The position numbers and the translations under genes were made by a program. Below are positions 1 through 5,298 of a stretch of DNA of 8,627 bases, one piece after another. The stretch is from assembly GCA_022701845.1 (NCBI GenBank), contig JAKONS010000332.1:1-8627 (forward strand), read 5' to 3'. Every line of letters begins with the position of its first letter. The first letter of the stretch is position 1. The notes beneath the pieces were generated by a model that searched no databases, was not told the DNA's origin, and saw nothing but the letters and a program-made list of their open reading frames with translations. The DNA comes from Burkholderiaceae bacterium (GTDB taxonomy: Bacteria; Pseudomonadota; Gammaproteobacteria; Burkholderiales; Burkholderiaceae).

Positions 1-360
1 CGCACGCTGGTGATCGAGCCGCAGCAGCTGGTCGACCAGGTGAGCGCCGCGCTGGCGCACCACGCCGCCCGCGTCGGCGTGCTGGTGCCGCTGGCCGCGC
101 AGACCGCCACCCTGCACCTGGCGCATCTGCTGTCCTGCCCGGCCGACATCGACCATGCGTCGCCCTACGAACCGGACGCCGACATTGCCGCGCAGGCCTT
201 CGAACGCGCCGGCAAGGCGCTCGCCGGCTGCGACTTCATCGTCATGCACTGCATGGGCTACACCGAGCCGATGCGCCGCGCGGTGGCGCGCGCCTCCGGG
301 CGGCCGACGCTGCTGTCCAACGGCATCGTCGCCCAGGCGCTGGCGCAGCTGCTGGCCTGA
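1..360 (+). CDS. AroM-family protein, C-terminal part (5' end outside window)
   Basis: The reading frame is open from base 1 and stops with TGA at 358-360, so about 119 C-terminal residues are visible and the start lies upstream. The GTG at 10 is only an internal Val codon. The segment DFIVMHCMGYTEPMRR followed by GRPTLLSNGIVAQ matches the C-terminal core of the AroM family: a Cys-x-Gly-Tyr-Thr loop with Cys in the active-site-like position of the Asp/Glu racemase-type fold, then a 'LSN' helix start. E. coli AroM is about 225 residues, so roughly half is seen. The biochemical role of AroM proteins is not settled; despite the name they are not shikimate enzymes. The next gene encodes a solute receptor in the same direction, 113 nt downstream, which suggests a shared catabolic or uptake cluster. 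The family call is from recognised motifs; the pathway is inference. Confidence 0.8.
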   Translation, partial: RTLVIEPQQLVDQVSAALAHHAARVGVLVPLAAQTATLHLAHLLSCPADIDHASPYEPDADIAAQAFERAGKALAGCDFIVMHCMGYTEPMRRAVARASGRPTLLSNGIVAQALAQLLA

Positions 361-371
361 GCTGGCCCCAA

Positions 372-406
372 TTTCCGCTTTCCGCTTTCCGCTTTCCGCT
401 TTCCGC
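372..406. repeat. Heptanucleotide tandem repeat, TTTCCGC x5
   Basis: Five perfect, uninterrupted copies of the 7-mer TTTCCGC lie 11 nt after the upstream stop codon and 67 nt before the ATG of the Bug receptor gene. Tandem repeats of this kind can change copy number by slippage. Placed in a 5' untranslated or promoter region, a change would alter spacing rather than reading frame. No promoter hexamers could be anchored convincingly to it, so an effect on expression is inference. Confidence 0.95.
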
Positions 407-473
407 ATCCGACAACAGAAGAGACAGCTTGCCTCCCCTTATCCGACCCATCCTCTTCTTCAGGAATCGAATC

Positions 474-1457
474 ATGTCGTCACGCCGTCTCCTCGTCGCC
501 AGCGCCGCGCTGCTCGCCTGCACCCTTCCCTTCGCCGCCGCGCACGCCCAGGGCGCCTGGAAGCCCGACCGCCCGGTCAGGCTGCTGGTGGGCTTCGCAC
601 CCGGCGGCTCGGCCGACGTGCTGGCCCGGCTCATCGCCGAGCCGCTGGGCCAGAAACTCGGCCAGCCGGTCGTCGTCGAGAACGTCGCCGGTGCCGGCGG
701 CAACATCGCCACCGGCCGCCTGGCCAACGCCGCGGCCGACGGCTACACCCTCGGCATCGCGGCGGCCGGCTCGATGGCCATCACCTTTGAGCTCAACCCC
801 AAGGGCACGCCCTACAAGCCGACCAGCTTCACGCCCATCACCATGGTGGCCTCGCAGCCCAACGTGCTGATCGTCAACAAGGACGTGCCGGCCAACAACC
901 TGCAGGAGTTCAAGGCCTATGTCGCGCGCACGCCGTCGGCCAGCTACGGCATCGCCGGCATCGGCATCTCCAACCACCTCATCGCCGAAGCCATGCTGCA
1001 CCGCCTGGGCGTGAAGATGGAAGCCATCCCGTACAAGGGCGCGGCGCCGGTGATCGCCGACCTGCTGGGCGGCCATCTGGCCATGACGATGGACAACATC
1101 ACCACCGCCGCCGCCCTGGCCAACGACGGCAAGGTCAAGGCCCTGGGCGTGACCAGCGCCCAGCGCGCGCCGCAGCTGCCCAACGTGCCGACCCTGCAGG
1201 AGCAGGGCCTCGCCGGCTTCGACATGCCGACCTGGCAGGGCGTCTTCGCACCCGCCGGCCTGCCCGCACCGATCCTGCAGGCCTACTACGACGCGCTGCA
1301 GGAGATCGTCCGGCAGCCGGGCACGGTCGAGAAGATGGCCCGCCTGGGCTCGCAGCCGGTCGCGGGCATGGAGCCGGCGAAGTTCGCCAGCTTCCTCGAA
1401 GCCGACCGCCGCCAGTGGGCCGGCACCATCAAGGCAGCCAATATCAAGGCGGAGTAG
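474..1457 (+). CDS. Bug-family (TctC-type) periplasmic solute-binding receptor
   Basis: This 327-residue protein, a usual length for the family, is a Bug/TctC extracytoplasmic receptor. Such proteins bind small carboxylates or related solutes and deliver them to tripartite tricarboxylate (TctAB) transporters, although most Burkholderiales copies are orphans. Residues 1-25 form a Sec signal peptide (Arg4-Arg5, hydrophobic core, AHA/Q cleavage). The mature start has the hallmark PVRLLVGFAPGGSADVLAR (about residues 34-52), then GQPVVVEN, a Gly-rich GAGGNIATG loop, ADGYTLGI, AIPYKGAAPVIADLLGGH and a C-terminal GVFAPAGLPAPI segment, all standard for the fold. I chose ATG 474 over the in-frame TTG at 429 because AGGAA at 462-466 lies 7 nt upstream and the signal peptide then begins properly. 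No tctA or tctB is in the window, so the ligand is unknown. Neighbouring AroM suggests an acid catabolic cluster. Confidence 0.95.
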   Translation: MSSRRLLVASAALLACTLPFAAAHAQGAWKPDRPVRLLVGFAPGGSADVLARLIAEPLGQKLGQPVVVENVAGAGGNIATGRLANAAADGYTLGIAAAGSMAITFELNPKGTPYKPTSFTPITMVASQPNVLIVNKDVPANNLQEFKAYVARTPSASYGIAGIGISNHLIAEAMLHRLGVKMEAIPYKGAAPVIADLLGGHLAMTMDNITTAAALANDGKVKALGVTSAQRAPQLPNVPTLQEQGLAGFDMPTWQGVFAPAGLPAPILQAYYDALQEIVRQPGTVEKMARLGSQPVAGMEPAKFASFLEADRRQWAGTIKAANIKAE

Positions 1458-1605
1458 CCGGACGGGCGCGGCCACCCGGTTGCTCGGACATCCTCGCCAG
1501 GACGCGTCAGCCGGATGGTTTGGCGCCGTTACCGCACATAAGCAGGCCCGGAACGGATGGTGGCTGGCACCTTGAAAGGAGCGCGGACAAGTCAGGTTTG
1601 AAGAA

Positions 1606-2046
1606 TTACTCGCCGCGCGGGGTTGAGGCATTGGAGACTCTAGGCCAAGCGAGTTTCTTCAGTTCGCTGTACAGCGACGTGGTTTGCGAAATGTGTGATC
1701 GCGCCACTTCGATTTCTCGCCGAAGCGCGGCTCTCGCCTTCAGGTTCAGTTCAACAATTCGCTTTGCATCTTCGATAGTTGCAAATGATTTGTTGAACTT
1801 CTTTTTTGCATCACCACCAATTTCGGACAAGATCAGCCCCGTCTGGTTGGAAAGCCATCTAGGTCGAATGTCATTGACACATTCGCTCGACTTGGCCGCG
1901 CACAAATTATCTAGCGCCGCGTTCAAATCAATTCTCGCCGGAGCCACTTCTCCAGCCGAAAGCGCGTTTTCCCGCTTTTGAAATTCACCAGTACTCACCT
2001 CAACTGGCACTAAAACCCATTCCAGATGGGCACGACAATCAGCCAA
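1606..2046 (-). CDS. Doubtful hypothetical protein in a low-GC stretch (possibly a gene remnant)
   Basis: The frame encodes about 146 residues from a TTG at 2046 to TAA at 1606. The product is hydrophilic and looks mainly helical, with two Cys near the middle (LCAAKSSEC) and a charged C-terminal half (KKKFNKSF, IEDAKRIVEL, ARAALRREIEVARSH) that could form a coiled coil. I do not recognise a family. Third codon positions are AT-richer than in every neighbour (many GAA, AAA, ATT, GTT), pointing to transfer. There is no Met after the assumed start and no ATG in the frame, which stays open upstream to a TGA at 2134-2136. In another frame an ATG at 2096 opens a hydrophobic 28-residue peptide (begins MYAFFIRVVTG, contains RWLIVVPIW) ending at 2010, so a frameshifted or truncated membrane-anchored gene is possible. 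The opposite-strand frame over the same bases runs into the Bug gene and looks less protein-like. Confidence 0.35.
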   Translation of the reverse strand: MADCRAHLEWVLVPVEVSTGEFQKRENALSAGEVAPARIDLNAALDNLCAAKSSECVNDIRPRWLSNQTGLILSEIGGDAKKKFNKSFATIEDAKRIVELNLKARAALRREIEVARSHISQTTSLYSELKKLAWPRVSNASTPRGE

Positions 2047-2173
2047 CGGAGACTGTTTGCCGGCCCTGTCACCACGCGAATAAAAAAAGCGTACATCGCC
2101 CGCCTTCGGGCCCGCGGCCCGACATTTGCCTAATCAGCGACCTGCTACGGTACGACATCTCATGCAGGCGCGA

Positions 2174-2189
2174 ATTGCGAAATCGCAAT
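2174..2189. promoter_or_regulatory. Perfect 16-bp palindrome, candidate operator
   Basis: ATTGCGA-AA-TCGCAAT has two perfect 7-bp arms around a 2-bp centre, the size and symmetry of a site for a dimeric DNA-binding protein. It lies about 390 bp upstream of the gene at 2583. It has no T-run and its loop would be too small for a terminator. The binding protein is unknown. Confidence 0.45.
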
Positions 2190-2369
2190 CAGCGGCTTCG
2201 TCCACTCAAATCCCAACCCACCCTATTCACCGGCCCGGCACTTGACGAAATTCCAAGACAATCGCGCCAAAATTACACTGTTACTCAAAATACAAACGGC
2301 AACATCTGCGGATGCCCCATGCAAATTGACATTTATTAAAGCCCGCAACGGCGACAGCCATCGCTCACC

Positions 2370-2401
2370 GCTGAATATTCGAGCAAATCACAGTATTCAG
2401 C
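2370..2401. promoter_or_regulatory. Spaced inverted repeat GCTGAATA-N16-TATTCAGC, candidate operator
   Basis: Perfect 8-bp arms at 2370-2377 and 2394-2401 are separated by 16 bp, so equivalent points fall 24 bp apart, close to two helical turns. The left arm also runs into the small palindrome GAATATTC (2373-2380). It ends 6 bp before a possible -10 box (AATAAT, 2408-2413), placing the repeat over the -35 region, where an activator or repressor dimer could act. The regulator encoded at 4478-5278 is a natural candidate, but that link is inference. Confidence 0.5.
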
Positions 2402-2407
2402 CAGGCA

Positions 2408-2413
2408 AATAAT
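2408..2413 (+). promoter_or_regulatory. Possible -10 box of the 2583 operon
   Basis: AATAAT matches five of six positions of the sigma-70 -10 consensus, but no -35 hexamer lies 16 to 18 bp upstream. If real, this would be an activator-dependent promoter with its -35 region under the inverted repeat at 2370-2401, giving a leader of roughly 160 nt before the ATG at 2583. A single hexamer is weak evidence. Confidence 0.25.
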
Positions 2414-2582
2414 GCTACCTAAAAGGTGTGGTTCAGCAAATCACCGCTTTTCTTGAAACTGGGTCCAGGCAGACGTACCGAGAGCAAGCGAGATTGGGAT
2501 CGGTTACCTGCCGAAAACAGCGACGGCTTGCCATCGCATGGACCCGGCTCGGCGGAACCGAGAGTTTTTCAAAGGAATCGAC

Positions 2583-3275
2583 ATGAAAAAAACTGCAATA
2601 GCCCTCGGCGTGGCGCTTTTGGCCGGCATGGCATCGGCCGCGGTCAGCAGTTCCGCGATGGCTGCTACAGCCACCGGAACCAGCGCTTCGTCGTCCACCA
2701 CGGCGGGTGCTGCCAGTTCGGGCAATGGCGCCGGTATCAGCGTCAACAATGCGTCAGCCGGTGCCGGTGCGACTGCCATGGGTCAGAGCGTGAGCGCGGG
2801 CAACCTTCTGGGAAGTGCTGGCCTCGCCGTCGTCGGCGGGACCGCGTCGACAACCGGGACGGTCAGCAGCGGCTCGGCTACCGTCGGCAATGCGGCGGCG
2901 GGCGGTACGGCGCAGAGCAATTCCTCCGCCAACTCCGCCGCCTTGTCGAATTTCAACGTCGTGAACGCCCACCCGGTAAGCGGTACCGCCATCGGTAGCG
3001 CGACATCCGCGACGGGCAACCAAGCCGCAAGTTCGGCCGGCCCCGGTGGTGGCGCCGCCCTGGTCACGAACACCTCGGGCACGTCCTCGGGATACAACGC
3101 GAGCGCCGGCGCCTTGTCGCTCAACGGAGCGTCGACCAATACCGCTGCATCGGCGAACTCGCTCGGCGGCTCATCCGGCCTGGTCAATGTGCACTTCGGC
3201 AATTCGGGCACCTTCACCAACGGTGGCGGGACCAGCGGCGGCGCGTCGTCGGGGGCCACCGCATCGGCCCAGTAA
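2583..3275 (+). CDS. Secreted low-complexity Ala/Ser/Gly/Thr/Asn-rich protein with no charged residues in its mature part
   Basis: This 230-residue protein is not one I can assign to a named family. It starts with MKKTAIALGVALLAGMASA, a clear Sec signal peptide, with possible cleavage after A19 or after AMA at 27. The rest is almost wholly Ala, Ser, Gly, Thr, Asn and Val, with no Asp, Glu, Lys, Arg, Cys or Trp and only two His. Short motifs recur (NASAGA twice, several GN and SG pairs) without a fixed-length repeat. There is no C-terminal anchor or PEP-CTERM signal. ATG 2583 is chosen because AAAGGA at 2571-2576 sits 6 nt upstream and the signal peptide begins there. Composition of this kind is seen in secreted structural polymers such as amyloid-type fibre subunits and low-complexity adhesins, so an extracellular matrix or fibre role is plausible but inferred. 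The canonical curlin repeat is not evident. It is the first gene of a four-gene run. Confidence 0.85.
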   Translation: MKKTAIALGVALLAGMASAAVSSSAMAATATGTSASSSTTAGAASSGNGAGISVNNASAGAGATAMGQSVSAGNLLGSAGLAVVGGTASTTGTVSSGSATVGNAAAGGTAQSNSSANSAALSNFNVVNAHPVSGTAIGSATSATGNQAASSAGPGGGAALVTNTSGTSSGYNASAGALSLNGASTNTAASANSLGGSSGLVNVHFGNSGTFTNGGGTSGGASSGATASAQ

Positions 3276-3287
3276 TCCACCAGCCCG

Positions 3288-3315
3288 GCGGGGGACGGTT
3301 TCGGCTCTCCCCTGC
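3288..3315 (+). other. Intercistronic hairpin just before the next gene's ribosome binding site
   Basis: Bases 3288-3295 (GCGGGGGA) can pair with 3308-3315 (TCCCCTGC) through eight pairs, one of them G-U, around a 12-nt loop. The stem ends 3 nt before the AGGA (3319-3322) that serves the ATG at 3330. No T-run follows, so it is not a classical terminator. It might stabilise the upstream message or limit expression of the downstream gene. No folding energy was computed. Confidence 0.35.
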
Positions 3316-3329
3316 TTCAGGACACCATC

Positions 3330-3995
3330 ATGAAAAAGACTGGACTCTTCCTTCTGCTTCTCGCCATGTCCGGCTCTTTAGCCTTCGGACAGGAAGCTGC
3401 ACCGGTCAGCAGCAGCACCAGCACAACCAGCACCAGTGCGCAGGGCAATAACCAGTCAATGAATTTTTCCAGTCCCTCGGACATCACCACGCGTTCGACC
3501 AACGACACCAACCAGAACATCTTCAGCTCCGGCACGACCCGGAACATCGTGGAATACCAGGGGACCTATACCCTGAAAAACGTGCCTTCTGTCGGAGGTC
3601 CCAACCTCACCACCAGCAACGACACCTGCATGGGAAGTTCGTCGGGCAGTGCGAACGTGCCAGGAGTCGGCATCAGCTTCGGCACCACCTGGACGGACGA
3701 GCACTGCAAGCGCCTGAAGATGAGCCGTGAACTATGGAACAAGGGCATGAAGGCAGCCTCCCTCGCCATGGACTGCATGGATCCTGCTGCGATGGCCGCG
3801 CTGGAAATGACGGGCACACGCTGCCCACAGTCCATGTCGGCCCAGGAACGCATCGACAGTTTCGGTGCATTGGCAGCATCGCCCACCGCGGCATCCACCC
3901 CGATTGCAGCCGCTCTCCAGCAGCAGACAGCCCGATCTGGTTCGGTACCCGACCGGAGCCTGCAGGTGAGCGAGATCCCGCGAGGCAACAACTGA
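3330..3995 (+). CDS. Secreted four-cysteine hypothetical protein
   Basis: The 221-residue product has a signal peptide (MKKTGLFLLLLAMSGSLAFG, cleavage near residue 20). A Ser/Thr/Asn/Gln-rich linker follows (about 24-70), then a compact central domain (about 72-166) and a Gln/Ser-rich tail. The central domain carries four Cys at 100, 126, 149 and 165, in the contexts NDTCMGSSSG, DEHCKRLK, AMDCMD and GTRCP, with a Gly-rich stretch (GVGISFGTTW) between the first two. An even number of Cys in an exported protein suggests two disulfides. I have the impression that similar 'CMGSSS...C..L' proteins occur as uncharacterised phage or surface proteins, but cannot name a family. AGGA at 3319-3322 lies 7 nt before ATG 3330. 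It follows the low-complexity gene by 54 nt, so the two are probably co-transcribed. It could be an accessory, cap or nucleator partner of that protein; this is inference. Confidence 0.85.
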   Translation: MKKTGLFLLLLAMSGSLAFGQEAAPVSSSTSTTSTSAQGNNQSMNFSSPSDITTRSTNDTNQNIFSSGTTRNIVEYQGTYTLKNVPSVGGPNLTTSNDTCMGSSSGSANVPGVGISFGTTWTDEHCKRLKMSRELWNKGMKAASLAMDCMDPAAMAALEMTGTRCPQSMSAQERIDSFGALAASPTAASTPIAAALQQQTARSGSVPDRSLQVSEIPRGNN

Positions 3996-4038
3996 GGCCG
4001 CAGCCACCCTCGTCACCAGACAGCCATCGAGTCACACC

Positions 4039-4374
4039 ATGAAAACCGATTTCCGTGCGGGCCTTTTTATCTCGGTAATGCTGGTTTCCATGCCGGCTCA
4101 TTCCCGCGAGCTCGCGATCGAGCGGGTTTCGCTCGGCAGCGGAATGCAGAACTCCTCCGGCTTCGAGAATGCAAGTCCGGTCGGCGACCTCGGGGTGTGG
4201 CACGCGCCACAATATCTTCCGGGCTATCCGACGGCGGCGACCTTGTGGCCACGCATCGTCCGGGTGGATTGCCTGGAAGACCGATGTTCCGGCTACACGG
4301 TCACGCCGGGCATGGGACGCGGCGAATATCTGTTTTTCCAGCCTGCCAGGGTTTCAAGCAGTCGTCCGCGGTAG
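4039..4374 (+). CDS. Small secreted hypothetical protein with a CLEDRC motif
   Basis: This 111-residue protein begins with a signal peptide (MKTDFRAGLFISVMLVSMPA, cleavage about residue 20 to 22). The mature part is about 90 residues and compact, with aromatic and Pro-rich segments (VWHAPQYLPGYPTAATLWPRI, then GMGRGEYLFFQP) and a Cys pair at 78 and 83 (CLEDRC) that could form a small disulfide loop. The dense use of Trp, Tyr, Pro and Gly looks like a folded, selected protein rather than a chance frame. I do not know the family. It begins 43 nt after the four-Cys gene, with only a poor Shine-Dalgarno (GAG about 8 nt upstream), so it may be weakly translated. A Ser/Arg-rich tail (VSSSRPR) ends it abruptly, so a longer ancestral C-terminus is possible. 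A periplasmic chaperone or accessory role in the same export locus is a guess from context. Confidence 0.75.
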   Translation: MKTDFRAGLFISVMLVSMPAHSRELAIERVSLGSGMQNSSGFENASPVGDLGVWHAPQYLPGYPTAATLWPRIVRVDCLEDRCSGYTVTPGMGRGEYLFFQPARVSSSRPR

Positions 4375-4466
4375 GTCTGCCCGCCCGTCGGTATCCGGCA
4401 AAGCGCTCTTTGACTAATCGCAATGTCCGCCGGCTCCTGCTGCAGAAGATGTGGTGCACCGATATC

Positions 4467-4472
4467 GAGGAG
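4467..4472 (+). promoter_or_regulatory. Strong ribosome binding site deciding the start at 4478
   Basis: GAGGAG lies 5 nt upstream of ATG 4478, the best Shine-Dalgarno in the secreted-protein block. It excludes the upstream in-frame GTG (4451) as the main start and suggests that the regulator is well translated. Confidence 0.75.
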
Positions 4473-4477
4473 AACCT

Positions 4478-5278
4478 ATGGGTGCCACCTACATTTCCGA
4501 GACGCCGTTGCCAACCGTGAAGAACGCCCCATCGGCAGCACAGGAGGATATGTTGTCGCAATGGCTGAGACGGCCGAGCGAGACATGGCCTCCCTATCTC
4601 ATCGGTCAGCGGAGCGTGCCGGTGCGGGTGTTCCTGGTCGACTCCGACAGTGGCATGCGCCGCAATATCTCGCACGACTTCGCCGCAGACGGCCGAATAG
4701 TGCTGATGGGCGAAGAGGAGAATTTCGCGGGCGCACTGCGCACCATCAACCGCAGGCATGACTTCGACCTCCTGATGGTCGCCCTGCATCTTGCGGACGG
4801 CAATGGGCTTGAACTGGTGCAGGCAGCCAAGCGGACACGGGAAGCCGTCGAGGCGATCGTGCTGTCCCACGTCGATGACGAACGACAGGCGATCAAGGCC
4901 TTCCAGGCCGGCGCTTCCGGATTTCTCCACAAACACTCCTGGTTCCGGGACTTCGTCCGCGCGGTTCTGGAGGTGGTCAACGGAGGATTCACCACCTCGC
5001 CGGTCATCGTCCGCCGGCTGGTCACGCAGTTCGGCGAGGCGCATGAATTCACCGGTACAGCCTCGCCCCCTCCGACGACCGATGTCACCCAGCGGGAACG
5101 TGCGGTCCTCCAGCTGATCGCGGCAGGCCATACCAGCGATGAAGTGGCACAGCGGCTGGCGATCAGCGAGCAGACCGTCAACAGCCATGTACGCAACATA
5201 TTTCGCAAGCTCCACGCCCATAGCCGGGCGCAGGCAGTCGCGGTCGCACGTATACGAGGCCTGGTGCCGCAACGTTGA
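4478..5278 (+). CDS. LuxR/NarL-type regulator with a degenerate receiver domain
   Basis: The 266-residue protein has an N-terminal extension (1-47), a receiver-like domain (about 48-171) and a LuxR-type helix-turn-helix (about 203-260: TQRERAVLQLIAAGHTSDEVAQ, then SEQTVNSHVRNIFRKL). In the receiver, the phosphoacceptor site reads DLLMVALHLADGNG, so Ala102 replaces the conserved Asp. The acidic pair at the domain start is VDSDS, with Ser56 where a second Asp is usual. Ser130 and Lys152 (GFLHKHS), the switch Ser/Thr and the conserved Lys, are kept. It should bind DNA without phosphorylation, as atypical LuxR-family regulators such as CsgD are thought to. ATG 4478 is chosen over the GTG at 4451 because GAGGAG (4467-4472) is 5 nt upstream. 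It follows three secreted-protein genes in the same direction (103-nt gap), so it probably controls them. It converges on the kinase gene with 20 nt between stops. Confidence 0.93.
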   Translation: MGATYISETPLPTVKNAPSAAQEDMLSQWLRRPSETWPPYLIGQRSVPVRVFLVDSDSGMRRNISHDFAADGRIVLMGEEENFAGALRTINRRHDFDLLMVALHLADGNGLELVQAAKRTREAVEAIVLSHVDDERQAIKAFQAGASGFLHKHSWFRDFVRAVLEVVNGGFTTSPVIVRRLVTQFGEAHEFTGTASPPPTTDVTQRERAVLQLIAAGHTSDEVAQRLAISEQTVNSHVRNIFRKLHAHSRAQAVAVARIRGLVPQR

Positions 5279-5298
5279 GGTCTTCCGGATGAGTACGC

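Larger units (their letters stand above)
2047..2582. other. Gene-free stretch with inverted repeats upstream of the secreted-protein block
   Basis: About 0.5 kb without a convincing gene, AT-richer than the flanks at least to about 2450. The longest ATG-started frames I checked, such as that at 2162 (27 codons), look like chance. The stretch holds a 16-bp palindrome (2174-2189), a perfect TTGACA hexamer at 2326-2331 with no matching -10 box at the right distance, a spaced inverted repeat (2370-2401) and a possible -10 box at 2408-2413. It probably contains the control region of the gene at 2583. Confidence 0.6.

Noticed and set aside
480..1631. Long minus-strand open frame opposite the Bug receptor gene
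   Set aside because: It is a shadow of a GC-rich coding gene: the plus-strand product has a clear signal peptide and family motifs, while this product is Gly/Arg/His-rich and unlike any protein family.
1415..1981. Plus-strand frame across the end of the Bug gene and the low-GC stretch
   Set aside because: It begins inside the Bug gene, crosses two regions of different composition and shows no coherent domain. The minus-strand frame is somewhat better, though itself doubtful.
2098..2120. GC-rich hairpins (GCCCG-CCTT-CGGGC at 2098-2111, overlapping GGGCC-CGC-GGCCC) near an A7 run at 2082-2088
   Set aside because: Read on the minus strand the T-run follows the stem only after 9 nt, and the two stems compete, so it is not a convincing intrinsic terminator.
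2326..2331. Perfect TTGACA hexamer
   Set aside because: No -10-like sequence lies 16 to 18 bp downstream (2348-2355 is GC-rich), so it is not called as a promoter.
2583..3275. Canonical curli subunit (CsgA/CsgB)
   Set aside because: The charge-free Ser/Gly/Asn bias is reminiscent, but the regular Ser-x5-Gln-x4-Asn-x5-Gln curlin repeats are not seen and no csgG/E/F genes are present, so the name is not given.
4197..4670. Near-identical 21-mers at 4197-4217 and 4650-4670 (19 of 21 bases match, GTGGCAnGCGCCnCAATATCT)
   Set aside because: Both copies lie inside coding regions in different frames, and the match stops at both ends. It is slightly more than chance would suggest but fits no element, so I treat it as coincidence.
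5279..5298. Bidirectional terminator between the convergent regulator and kinase genes
   Set aside because: The 20-nt gap has no stem-loop or T-run on either strand.
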